Source of the DNA: Rhabdornis inornatus
Lineage: Eukaryota > Chordata > Aves > Passeriformes > Rhabdornithidae
Length of the DNA: 64,000 nucleotides
Direction: 5' to 3'
NCBI GenBank assembly: GCA_013397075.1
Contig: VWZS01010170.1
Coordinates: forward strand, 62,001 to 126,000
Below are positions 26,348-37,650 of this stretch, piece after piece; positions within the stretch are counted from its first letter, which is position 1; every line of letters starts with the position of its first letter. The position numbers and the translations under genes were made by a program. The notes below the pieces were generated by a model. That model was not told the origin of the DNA. It saw only the letters and a list, made by a program, of their open reading frames with translations, and ran no database searches.

Positions 26348-29300
26348 ACACTTCAGGCTTCTCTCCATTGTGATCAGAACTGGTGTATGCTGCTAGAGGG
26401 CAGAAGCAGCAGGGATTTCTGCTGGTGGATGAGCAGGAGGAGACTTCCATGGCAAAGCTGGGAAGTGACCTCGAGAACTCTCTTTGCAGCTCCTGCAAAA
26501 GAGATGGAGCAGAGCATCAGCTGGTTGCCACAGTTCAAACACATCTCTAGTGATTACTACCACCCTTTAGGCTTTGTCTCTTCATTTTGTTTCCATAGTC
26601 TCTGATCCAGCCTGTGTTTTTCAGCACAGGGAAGCAACACTGTGGCTGTCTGAGTCCTCTACTAGTCTGCTGCCTTAGGGAGGTGCTCATATTAAGGCTG
26701 TGTGGGCTGTCACTGTGTTCCTGGAGTTATTTCTGAGAAGATGCCACAGGTTTTAATAGAGACTGGGTAGAGAAAGGGAAGAATGTCTAAGCTAATCGTT
26801 TTCTTCTCTTTTCTGGAAAAAGGAATAGAGATGAAGTATTTATGCTTTTCAACACTGCACACTTAGCTAAATGAAGAAGTTCCTTAGGGCCACTGGGTGA
26901 CTGACAGAGACAGACTGCTCAAGAAATCCGTGAAGAGGAAAGGCCAGTTTTTATTCATATATGTTCCAGGAGAGAAGCTAGGGAATCACTTAGGTACCTA
27001 AAGCCAGCTTTAGATACTTTGAGAGATGACTGCTGGGAACAAAGTGTAGAATTAATCTAAAGCAAGCCAATGAACTTGTAAATGCTTTCAAAATAATGGC
27101 ACAATGCATAATAGGCATAATGTTTGTATTAGGGTGCATCAGATAGGAGGGTAGTAGATATCCTCAAGAATTCATTTCCATTTTTCTAAGGACTCATATG
27201 TGAAGCAGGATTAAGGTTGTTTGCTTCTGTTATCAGATTAAGTTATTCATGTTATGAGACACAGATTACAGCTAGGTTCCATTTTATTTGACGTCTTACT
27301 CCTTTCAGGAGCAATGGTATTGAACAGAATCTCATTGCTCAAGGCAAAGGAAAATTGACACTCATTCTTTTGAATCCATTTCCACTCAGTTTTTTGAGAT
27401 GCAGAATCCAAGGAGAGTGAAGCTCTCTAGTGCATTACAGATGTTGACTAGGAAAGAAGGCAAAATGCCCTTCTTGCCATCCTTATTACCATGGCTAACC
27501 CATTCTGCCCCTTCAGGTTTGAACTGCTTTGGGTTTGCCTCCTAAGAATCAGAGATGTTGTTGTCCTGTGGGTATTCCTAATACAGTGCAGAGTTCATTG
27601 GTTCCTACTTTTTTTCAGTGTGGTTTTGTTTCATAACATGGTGCAGTTAGCATTGTACTGGCTGGAAAGTTGTGGACTACTTCTCCAGGGTTTTATGTAT
27701 GCTTGGTGTTCTCTGTGTCAGGATTAGTAAATTTTTGGCCTCAAAATAAAGCTCTTGTCTACCAGTCTTGGGTCCGCTTAAGCAAAAAGTGACTTTTAAA
27801 AATGACAGCTGATTCTCTAACTCAGATGTTTTTATTGCACATAAAAAAAGCACCCCAGACTAAATTACCAAGGAATTAAAATTGTGTTGTTAGTGCTGTG
27901 TTCATGTTACTGTCTGTTCTGCCAGGCTTCCTACTTTGAATGAGACAGGTCACATAACATAAAATCCTGCTTTCCAGCACTGAGTGCTGATAAGTCCTGC
28001 AGACTGTGACAAGCAACCATTACTTGGCATGTCATCTTATCTTATTTAGGCCTCTTTAAAGTGAGAAATTACAGGTGTTGCTCACATGTTTTCATATGAC
28101 TTTATTTGGTTTTAAAATTAAGAAAAGAGAAAAATGTTTAAAAGAGAAGAATATTTCTGCTTCAGTGAGGGGCGAATTTAAGAATTTTCTTAAGCTTTTT
28201 GGGTTCTTCCTCTGCAGGCACTGAAATTATATTCTAGTAGGAACTGGTGGTGAAAGTGGTGTGAAACATCTTCTTTTCTTTCCACATACATCATCATCTT
28301 GGACCTTAAACAAGGCAATGTTTGTAGCATGCATTTTGTTGTAAAAATAGAAATCTGAAACCACTGCGAACGTCTGGGCTTTTTAAATGTTATTTGAAAG
28401 TTTTTGTACAAATAAACACCAATCCTTTTAAAAACTAATTATACGCATATGAAAGCATGTATCATGAAGTGGCCATTTTTTTACGATACTGTAGGAATTT
28501 TGAGAGAGGGATATGTGAATTCAGATACATACAGTTAAATATTTTTATCTGCAGATATGCATCTGTAAACATGCTGTATATTTAAAAGCAAGGATATGTG
28601 CACAAAAATACCCAAATGTGTTAATGCACAATTCAGGGAGAATAAAAAGCATTGCTAGACTGTAGAAGTGACCTGGAAGAAGTAATTTACACTGCATAAT
28701 GCATTTAATCTGCATTTGAATACTTCCTAATCTTCCAGATCTCTGAAATTTCTTTACTTAATCATAATTGAGTGAGTTTGGAAAACTAAAGGGGTCATAT
28801 TACCCTATTTGGAAGGCACAATTCTTTACATGGGTCCTGACTGGTCTTGCTAGATCTGGAGTGTTTGTGACTGGTTGTGCAAGGAAACACAGCACAAAAG
28901 CTACAACAGGAAAGCACCAGGGCAGCTCTACAAACAGAGACTATACTACATAGCTAGTCTTTGAGTTCTTCCTTCTGTAACCTCCATATCCTTCATGTCA
29001 ATTAGATGAGGAATGTGTATGGTGTATCATGCATATAGAAGGCTTGTTAAAGCTGGCAGTCTAGATATAAGAAAAAAAGGTGGTGAAAAAAGACAGGAGG
29101 TACATGGAGCAGTATCTGATTTCAGCTTTATAGCTCTCGAGGGCTCTGAGGGCAGGCAAGCTCAGTGTGACCTTGGAAATCCACCTGGGACTCTGGTGCC
29201 TTGCTCTGTCTCTGGTTTACATTACTCTCCAGTTTTATGAAATGTCATGTAATTAAACCCTCAGAGAATTGAAAGGAGACCGTTGAATCTCATGAGTTTA

Positions 29301-29361
29301 GAACATTTTTTTCTTTTTCCTTGACTCTCACTTTAGTGAAAAACAATAGAATGATAGAACA

Positions 29362-29473
29362 ATAGATAGGATGGATGGATGGATGGATGGATGGATGGAT
29401 GGATGGATGGATGGATGGATAGATAGATAGATGGATGGATAGATAGATAGATAGATAGATAGATGGATGGATG
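29362..29473 (+). repeat. GGAT/GATA tetranucleotide microsatellite, about 112 bp
   Basis: A long run of GGAT units (about 29369-29420) passes into interleaved GATA and GGAT units up to about 29473. It is a compound tetranucleotide repeat and probably length-polymorphic. The Ser-Ile-His-Pro and Ser-Ile-Tyr-Leu repeats read on the minus strand are only its translation. The bases just before it (AATAGAATGATAGAAC) resemble CR1 tail octamers, so the array may have grown from a CR1 tail; that is inference. Confidence 0.97.
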
Positions 29474-32020
29474 AAGAGGATCTACAGCTTTTCCATGTGC
29501 ATTTATGAGTGAGGATTGTTAAGGAGATAGTAAACACACCTCAGGTTGAACAGTTAGCTCTACAGGTGCTGATTCCACTGAAGCATCCACTTTTCATGGG
29601 GTGTGTGAAGTGCAGGGAAAGATTTTACTTGTTTTATTAATTGGATCATTTCCCACAAGTGTGTTTTTAAAGCCCTTTGACTAATGAGAAAACTAAAAAG
29701 TGTTTCTTTTGGCAACAGATAAATAAAATATTGTGCTGGAAATCATCCCAAGAAAATAAGGCATTTTCAGTGTTCAAGAAAATCCCAACTCTCACCTTCT
29801 GAAATTTCTGTTCAGATGAGTGAAAATTCCTCCTTATGTTTCCTTCTAGAAGGTGGGGGAAGGAAGGGAGGAGAATCAAGTGAGAGGGAAATATGCATGG
29901 TCAACCCAAAATTAATTGCTTTGCTAATGCTACCATTCCTCTGATTGACCTTTCCAAGGTGTTACTATGTTTACATTATTAGCTGGACCAGCTGTCTGAA
30001 ATAGGTTGTATGGTGGTAAATGGTGTTGCCTCCTTTTGACCCTGCTCAGGAATTCAGGAAGGGAATAAGGAAATTAATTGGGTTTTTCTCAGAGGCAGCC
30101 TGAGCAGCAGTGTGGGGTACCCAGTTGCTGTAGGGTTTACTTTGGATTTGGGGGCTTGTTTCCATTTAATTTAATAAACATATTTCAAGGAAGGAGATTC
30201 ATTCTTCTAAGGAAAGATGTGATAGGAAAAAAAGATTGATCAGAGATTTGGTGAGAAAGGATAGCTCTCTAGCAGTTTTTCCTGCTAGAAAGCACCACTA
30301 GGAAGAATTGCAAGGTTTGACGGGGACAGGACTATATAGTATGGGGAGTCTGCCTAGAGATTTATGTAGTTTGTATAAGCATTCTGGCTCTCAGCCTTTC
30401 TGTATGTTAAACTTGAAATGAAATTAAGGGAGGTGGGAAAGAATAGACTTTATTTTTTTAGTGCTTGTACCAGAAATGTTGATTCTTTCTCTCACCACTT
30501 CATATTTTATTTCTTTTTGTAAGGTCACTTGGATTGGATGTATTATAGGCAAGCTATTTATGTAACCAACTTAGAAGCATTTTCCCAAGTTGATATGCAA
30601 AAATTGAGCTCTCAAAAGTTCACACAGAGTGGTATTTTGGAGTCTGAATATTTTATTATGAAGATGTGAAACAATTTAGTGCCATTTATTATGTAGTGGA
30701 TGTGAAATAATTTTTACATGTTTATATCAGCCATAGTGGTGATAGTTGATTTTGTTAAGCTCTGGAATTTTCTTACATAGTAGCAAGCAGCTATCCTCAT
30801 TTAGCTGATAACTACTGTTTACTTTTATTTTTTCTTCTATTCACCTGCAAAATGTGAATTACTAGCTTTCAAGCTTTTCTGTTGCTTTTACACTTTGTGC
30901 TAGTATAAATTTCTGTAGATCGAGCAGCGAATCAAAAGGAGTATTTTTTAGTTCCACTTTATATTCTACACCAATAAAGCAACTCAGGGGTTTTAATTAT
31001 TTTTTAACTTTTCCATTATTTGTACTGTATGAAAAGTGAAAAAACACCCTTTGACCTTGAGCAGTCAGAAGGGATGAGATTAATTATAACTAATTCCCAT
31101 TTGCAACTATGAAATAAAAGTAGCAAGTCTAGAGAAAGTAAGCATCATTTTATGAAGAGCAGGAAGGCTGAAGACAGCATACACCCATTTCATTTCACAA
31201 GCAAGTAATTTACCCAGCTTTGTTTAACAGTCTTTTGTTAAACAGATTGTTCTTGATGGCAACAATGATTAAATTGTTAGCAGCATTCTCCCAGACATAA
31301 GGATACCAGCCCCAAAAGAAGGTGAGATATATTTTGAATAGATGCTTGGAGCTAAAGATGCCCATCCAGGACAAGTGGGAGGCCACAGAGCACCAGCCTG
31401 GAGGAACAGCGGCGTAGAGCAGATCACAGGTCTGTGGTCTCTCTCTATCTCATAATCTGCACTTGCCAGAATTTGTTGTGTAGAGCAGCAGGATGCTCAT
31501 CATTCTCTTAAAGTTCAGTAGGGTAATGAGAAGGTTTTTTGGAGAGAGAAGGTGCCCCAAATTTAGAGGATAGATTGGAGGATGTTAAAACTGTGCATGA
31601 TGGATGGTGAGTGGTGTTTTGTGGAAGCTCAGTGGTATCAAAGCTGATCTGCCAAGTACCTCTAGGTATGTCACATGAATTACTGTCCATCTGAAGTAAC
31701 TCTTACTTCTTCAAGCTCCAAGTATTGTTACAATGATGTCCTGAACTTTTTAAATCATGTCTGGTGAAACAACTTCTGCCAATGTGACTTCTATCATAAA
31801 CCAGAGATAGCTTGTAGATTTTTTGTTGCTTTAGGGTGTGTGTGTAAAAAGTTCATGGAAGAAGTATTTGTTCTGTTAAATTAAATGGCAAAACCCAGTG
31901 TGATATACCTCGCAGTTTCATTCCACTTATACATGATGAGCATGATGAGGGATTCTTTTACACACACCTTTTTATTTGACCCTCAAAACTGAAACAAACC
32001 AATCTAACAAAAAAGCAGAT

Positions 32021-32080
32021 CACACAGAATATTCTGAGTTGGAAGGGACCCATAAGGATCATTGAGTCCAGCTCTTAAAG
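32021..32080 (-). mobile_element. CR1-type tail; CR1 or truncated SINE
   Basis: CACAGAATATTCTGAGTTGG, then AAGGGACCCATAAGGATCAT and TGAGTCCAG, is the reverse complement of a CR1-family 3' tail. The CTCTTAAA that follows corresponds to the TTTAAGAG junction seen in the SINE at 52042-52188. The copy could therefore be a 5'-truncated member of that SINE family instead of CR1 itself. No tRNA-like part can be followed beyond 32080. Confidence 0.75.
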
Positions 32081-33187
32081 GATTAGAATGTTTATAAAGC
32101 CAAGTTTTCCATACATTGGAAACAAGGCTGCCAGTCCTCAAAGTTCGAGAGAAAAGGGATGGTGGTGCTAACACATTTTAAGGTTCCTGCCATAGGGGAG
32201 AGAGGTTTTAACTGAACCTCTGCCACAGTGTTAGTATGTATTGTACTTGCTGGGCAAGTAATTTCAGTTCAACCTGTCAGAAAGCAGCATTATGTTCCCT
32301 GTCAAGGTGTGTTTATTGTTTTCTGGGGGGCCAATCTGAGACATACTGTGCAGAGCTGAACCTAACTTTGAAGTACTATTATACCAAAAGGTATTCTCAA
32401 ATACAAATCAGATTACCAGGTGTCTCAGATGTGACATCCAGACCTAGTGGAAGCCCCAACTTCTCTGCAGAACAGAATGGTTTCTTTACCTCATCAATGT
32501 GCTATGCATAAAAAGTATTCAGAACTGTGAAGCACTCACTGTATTGATGAACATCATCCTGCAGGAAATGAAATATTCTGTCTTCACAGCAGGTTTGCAC
32601 TAAAAAATTCCTAGGACCACACAGTGAGAGAGTGCTTTCAAGACAGTACTTTCCAGCACTTGCTTTGAATGAGGAAGTATTCTAAAGCTCAGGAATAATG
32701 TTTCTTGAAATTGATTTTGACATAGTTAAGTTTGTGCACCAAGTAGGCTGAACAAAGTTTTCTGCAGAAATCTTAACTCTGGCATTTCTAGAAGTTTCAA
32801 GTGCTTGAATTTTGTGTACCTAATGTACTTCTAATTTCTTTCTAAGTACCCAGAAACAGCTAATTGCCCATGACGGATTTGTCTTGTTTGTGGACTAATT
32901 ATTCCATAGATGCATAGCCTTCTATGCCAGTTATGCACAGATGGTTTGGGTTCAGTCCACATCACTTACTGGAGAAGTGTTGTGCAGAAGTGTCCGTGAT
33001 ACTTCCAGGACTGGTTTGGGTCTGGAAGTAATTTAGCTGCTTCCATGTGGAGCCTGATGTTATTGCTCATAGAGCAGAGCTCAGCAACCTTGCTCCAAAC
33101 TAACACAAGGAGCTGTAAAACACTCCTGTCTCCAAATTGTCTCTGCACCATCTTCTTCAGTGTTGTTATCCTGGGATCCTATAACCA

Positions 33188-33232
33188 TACAGTCCTATGT
33201 AACTCCTACCAAGGGAGTTACATAGGACTGTA
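33188..33232. repeat. Perfect 19-bp inverted repeat, 7-nt spacer
   Basis: The left arm 33188-33206 (TACAGTCCTATGTAACTCC) is exactly complementary to the right arm 33214-33232, with TACCAAG between. A further CCTAT (33178-33182) and ATAGG (33237-33241) could pair outside it across a mismatched section. Perfect complementarity in otherwise unconstrained intron sequence suggests a recent origin. I do not recognise it as a known miRNA or transposon. Confidence 0.95.
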
Positions 33233-36200
33233 ACCAATAGGCTGACCAATAATACAGTCATAGAAACATGCTTGGTTCATATGAGGATTACCAATAATGC
33301 TGTGGTCACTGAATCATAGAATAATCTGCAAAAGGAATAAAGCCACCCAAAAATATTCTTTATTAATAAAATATGGTTGTTCAACTGCATTTCTCATTTA
33401 CAGGGTTACTGATAGATAAGAAATGTAGATGGTCAAAGCTGAATAAAGCCACCACCTTCATCTTCGTATTCAGCCATTACATAATTGTCTCTCCCTGCCA
33501 CCACGTAGTTGACAACTGGTTACTGGTGACAGACCTTACATTCTTTGGTCAAATGAACCTTATGCCCCCAAATATTTTCTTTTTCTTCTTGAATCAATTT
33601 TATTCATGCTTCTATATGCTAAGGAAATAAAGTTAAAAGCAGAGATTCTCTATTCTGTCTTTCTGTCAATCAGAATTCAAACAATTTTTGTAAATGTCAA
33701 CTGCAAATTTTGAGAAGGTGAAAAAAAAGGACCAGTGTGCATTGTGCTTACCTGTCCACCTGTTGAGTCAGAGAGGAGAAAGATCTGAGCATGACACTGA
33801 TGATTTCATTATGTTTCTCTTTAAGAGATTGCTCTAGTAAGGTGGGATTCAGAATTCAAAGGAGTTCTCACTATCACCATGCTGAAGGGGGAAAAAAAGA
33901 ATAGAGGGATTAGAAGAGAATTACAGTTAATTTGGAAGGAATCTTTGTTCATTATCTGAGATGAATGAGCAGAGACACAAAACAGCATTTTCAGTCAATA
34001 TTTTGGAAGAGTGTGAGCTCTGTACTTAAAGGGATTTGTAATTATGTCTCTTCCCTGCACCTTTCTCATGGGAAGTCCACTTCAAATGGGAGATATGAAC
34101 TTGTGACTTGAGCACATTCTTTACTGTGAGATTTGAAAGGAGACTCTATAACCCTAAATTTCACATAACAGCAGACATACTTGAAACAAAAAGAAATAAA
34201 AAGCACATTTAATGAAGTGTTGTATTGGTTTGCTTTCTAGTGCTGACTTTGGCTTTGTTTAGCCAGTACTTAAAGAATAGAGTCTTTCATTAATTTGCCC
34301 TAACAAGCATAAATTCAAGAGATGAAAGTGAATTCTTTAATGGCATGCACATTACTGCAGGGTGGAGTCTATCTGAAACATTAGAGACAGGCTGAGCATG
34401 CTGAAGAGCAATAAATATCTGAAAAGTATATCAGGAATTTAGTTTCAGCATCTGTCATGGTATAATTACAATAAAGAAAATTAGAAAGATACTATTGGTT
34501 TTAAGACAGGTAAATGAATAAAAAGTGACAGATGCATTCTTTTTCATAAAATCATTGGATATTGGGATCTATCCCTCAGGAGATAAAAGACAGAGATCTT
34601 GATTCAAACAGCTTTTATTTTCAGGCTGTTTGGTTTGATTCATTTTTAGCCAACACAGTGTGCTGAGGAGGCTGGGATGCTGTGAGAAAGCCTTCCAGTC
34701 TTGTCTTTGCTTCGAACAGACATTTTCTTCTCCTACTTTGCTTAGGAACTATTTTAATTTAGTTGCTGCATTTAAAGCATAGTGAGTTCTTATTTATCCT
34801 ACTGATTTCTGCCCTTGAGTCACTCCTTCTTGAGCGGGGGAGGAAACTTTTATTCAAGGATTTTGGACGGTCTGGAATATAGTTAAGAAAAATATGACTT
34901 CCTGTGTTGCTCTACAGTGCTCTTTAAATAAGTTGATTTCAAGATGATAAAAGCATTGAAGAAATCTCAAGTTTATATTGAAAAGCATAATTTTAAGAAG
35001 CAGAGCTTCTTTGCCTTTTTTTGGCACTAACATTTCAAACACTACTCAAGTGCCCTGGAATGATCTTAATATGACTGTGCTGTGTGTTCACTTGTTGCAT
35101 TCTTGTCTGCTGGCGTGACAAAAGCCAAATGTATCCCTTTAGAGGAACTTTTGGGCTTGTCTAAAATCATGTACCTGTTGTCACTTAAGCAACAAGAAAT
35201 GACAAAAGTGATTCTACGTAAGGTGTTTTTAGTGCTTCTTAAAATAATCTTTCTTTTATTGTGCTTTTCACACGTGATACCTCACATTGGAAGAAGAGGG
35301 AGATGTGTTTGGAATACATCTCCAGGTGAAGGAACTATGTGAGAACTAAGAAAACAGCTTTATGTTGAAGTAAATAGCTGGAGAAGTTTACTTGTATTTT
35401 TATTCTCAGTGCATCTCTTCCCTGGTATTCCCCAAACATACCTTATGCTAATGGCTAGAATAACCAGTGTTTGAATTTAACTCAAAGTTGGATGGCTTCC
35501 TGAGGGTCACTTTTGGCAGCACACTTTGTTTCCTGTAAAACCCTCTGTGAGAAGTGATGTAAAATACTAGTGGTAGGATTACTGTTTTCAGTGGTTTTCA
35601 TTCATCTTTCTTTCACTGCTTTTCTGTTCTTCAGGAATATAGTTTGTATCAGTTTTAGAGGTCCAGGTTTATTGAGTGAATGCCACAGTACATGGGTTTT
35701 GGAGACTGGCTGTTGGCATGTGAGTAGCAGAGGTAAATTTACATGCCCCTGGAAATCATTGCAACTCTCTGCCAAACACTGGTTTAAGTGTATTTATCTG
35801 CCATACTAATTGCAACACTGTTATCCCAGGATGCCGGCCTGAGCCCATGTTTACCTGCCCAAGGCTGGATCTCAGAGAATGAAGTTGAGCTTAGAAAACA
35901 AAGAACTGCTCTCTAGGGAAACGCTAGCTCTCATGATAGCATCAGCTTGTTGCTGCATGACAGCAAGAAATCATTGATCAATGCTATGCTTTACAAAGAC
36001 TGTGCTGATAGAACTGGGCAATGTTTGAAATATCAACTGGCACAGTTGTTTATCTTGTTTTTTATTCTTCTGTTCCTCTAATAAGACACAATAATATATT
36101 CCTCTAATAAGAATTGTATGGAAATATGAATATTATAAATTATTAAATTATAGAAATGTAGTAAGATATTCATGTAGTAAGAGGAATACAATAATGCTTG

Positions 36201-37216
36201 GGATTGTTGATTTCCCCCCTTTTGCTTCCCTTAGAATCTTCTTTATTTTTAGAAAAAAAATAAATATTAGGAATTGTGGCTTCCCCCCCCCAAGAGAAAC
36301 AGGGTAAAAAAACTGTCAGTGAGAATTTATCACTTGCTCACTTCGAAACCACAGGTTTTGTTTTGGAAGGTTTACAGTTGTCCTAAGAAGAAACACTGTT
36401 TGTTGATGACTAAAAATGTTTGGTATGTGAACACTTTTACCCTACCATATGTCCTTTTTCTGCTCTAGTGTTAGTCCATTTGTTAAATAGCCCAGCTGTG
36501 CTGCACTTCTTGACTTGCCTGAGAAGGCAGGAACCCCAAGACAGTGTTCTTTTTTCCATAGTCACTGGCAAAAGAGCCTACTTGCAGTCAGCAAAGATCC
36601 TGCTGATGTATAATAGATTAAAAAAAAAAAATAAAAATCCATGTATTCCCTCATACTTTTCTTTGCTTCAGGTGCAATGACACACAGAGTCCAACAATCA
36701 AAATAACGTGTTTTTTGCTGAAGCTGAGTCCTGATTGCATTTTCTTCAGAACCCACTTCTTACTCTACAGTGTTTTCCAGTCCAAAAGCTGAGTTCATTC
36801 TCAAAACTTAGGTTTTCGGCATGTAAAGCAGATGCTGGAATTCCAAACTGATGTGCTGTATGTAATTGATAATGATTGATAAAAGACAGCTTGCACCTGC
36901 AGGACCTTTCTTTGTGCAGGGTAAATAGGTGTCTGAGGAGCTCAAGAAAGGGAGCTGCAGAAATTATCTTTTCCATTCTGCAAAGGTTGATTTGTGTTTC
37001 CCTCTTTGTACCTTCAAAGTCAGGATTAGTATTGTTTACACAGACAGAAGGCTTATGTTCATGATGATTAATGGAGAGGGAAAGGCCTTGAAATCCATCA
37101 CATCTAGCACATTGCCAGACTGAATTAGTCAATCAGCTCACAAATAGGAGGGCTAAGGCATGACTTCTTAATTTGGGAGGCTCACTAAATTTCCCTAGTT
37201 TAATCCTAATTTGAAG

Positions 37217-37256
37217 TTTTGTTTTTTTGTTTTTTTGTTTTTTTTTGTTTTTTTTC
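37217..37256 (+). repeat. T-rich repeat of GTTTTTTT units
   Basis: Several T-runs of seven to ten bases are separated by single G bases. It lies about 195 nt before the CR1 fragment that begins near 37450. Confidence 0.88.
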
Positions 37257-37449
37257 CTTGAGACTTGTAGCTTAATCTGTAGTTTTTGTTTCTTGACTGT
37301 GTATTAGTCTTCAGTTTAAATTCAGTTTAATTACGTTTCAATGTTATGAAGGGACTGAATATATGATTGGGAGAGTAAAAAAGGAGCCAAACTTCAGAGA
37401 CACGCAATAAAAGCAAAAGAGGCCTGCCATGGGCAGTAGCTGAAATACA

Positions 37450-37650
37450 GGAAATTTTATTTAAACTTAAAAAATGAATAAAAAAATCCTGTGAGGGTGA
37501 CCACTGGCACAGGTTGCCCAGAGAGGCTGAGCAGCTACCTGGAGCTATATTCAACACCCAAATGGGCAGAGTCATGAACAACCTGCTCTGGATTTCCCTA
37601 GTTTGAGCAACAGGTTGGGCTAGGCAGCCTCTAGCATGATAAATCCAGTA
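37450..37650 (+). mobile_element. CR1 LINE 3' end fragment
   Basis: GTGAGGGTGACCACTGGCAC, then AGGTTGCCCAGAGAGGCTGA, the diverged CATGAACAACCTGCTCTGGA and CAACAGGTTGGGCTAGGCAG follow the order of a CR1 3' end on the + strand. The terminal octamers are not recognisable. The 5' boundary in the A-rich stretch around 37450 is approximate. Confidence 0.8.

Noticed and set aside
29362..29473. CRISPR-like regular repetition
   Set aside because: Units are four bases with no spacers and the genome is a vertebrate one, so it is a microsatellite.
29328..29537. Repetitive protein of Ser-Ile-His-Pro units on the minus strand
   Set aside because: It is simply the translation of the GGAT/GATA microsatellite.
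33252..33345. TCATAGAAACATG and AATCATAGAATAATC, resembling CR1 terminal octamers
   Set aside because: Too short, with no adjoining CR1 body, so chance cannot be excluded.
36746..37132. 128-codon open frame on the minus strand
   Set aside because: The protein matches no family I know, and overlapping open frames on the opposite strand argue for local lack of stops by chance.
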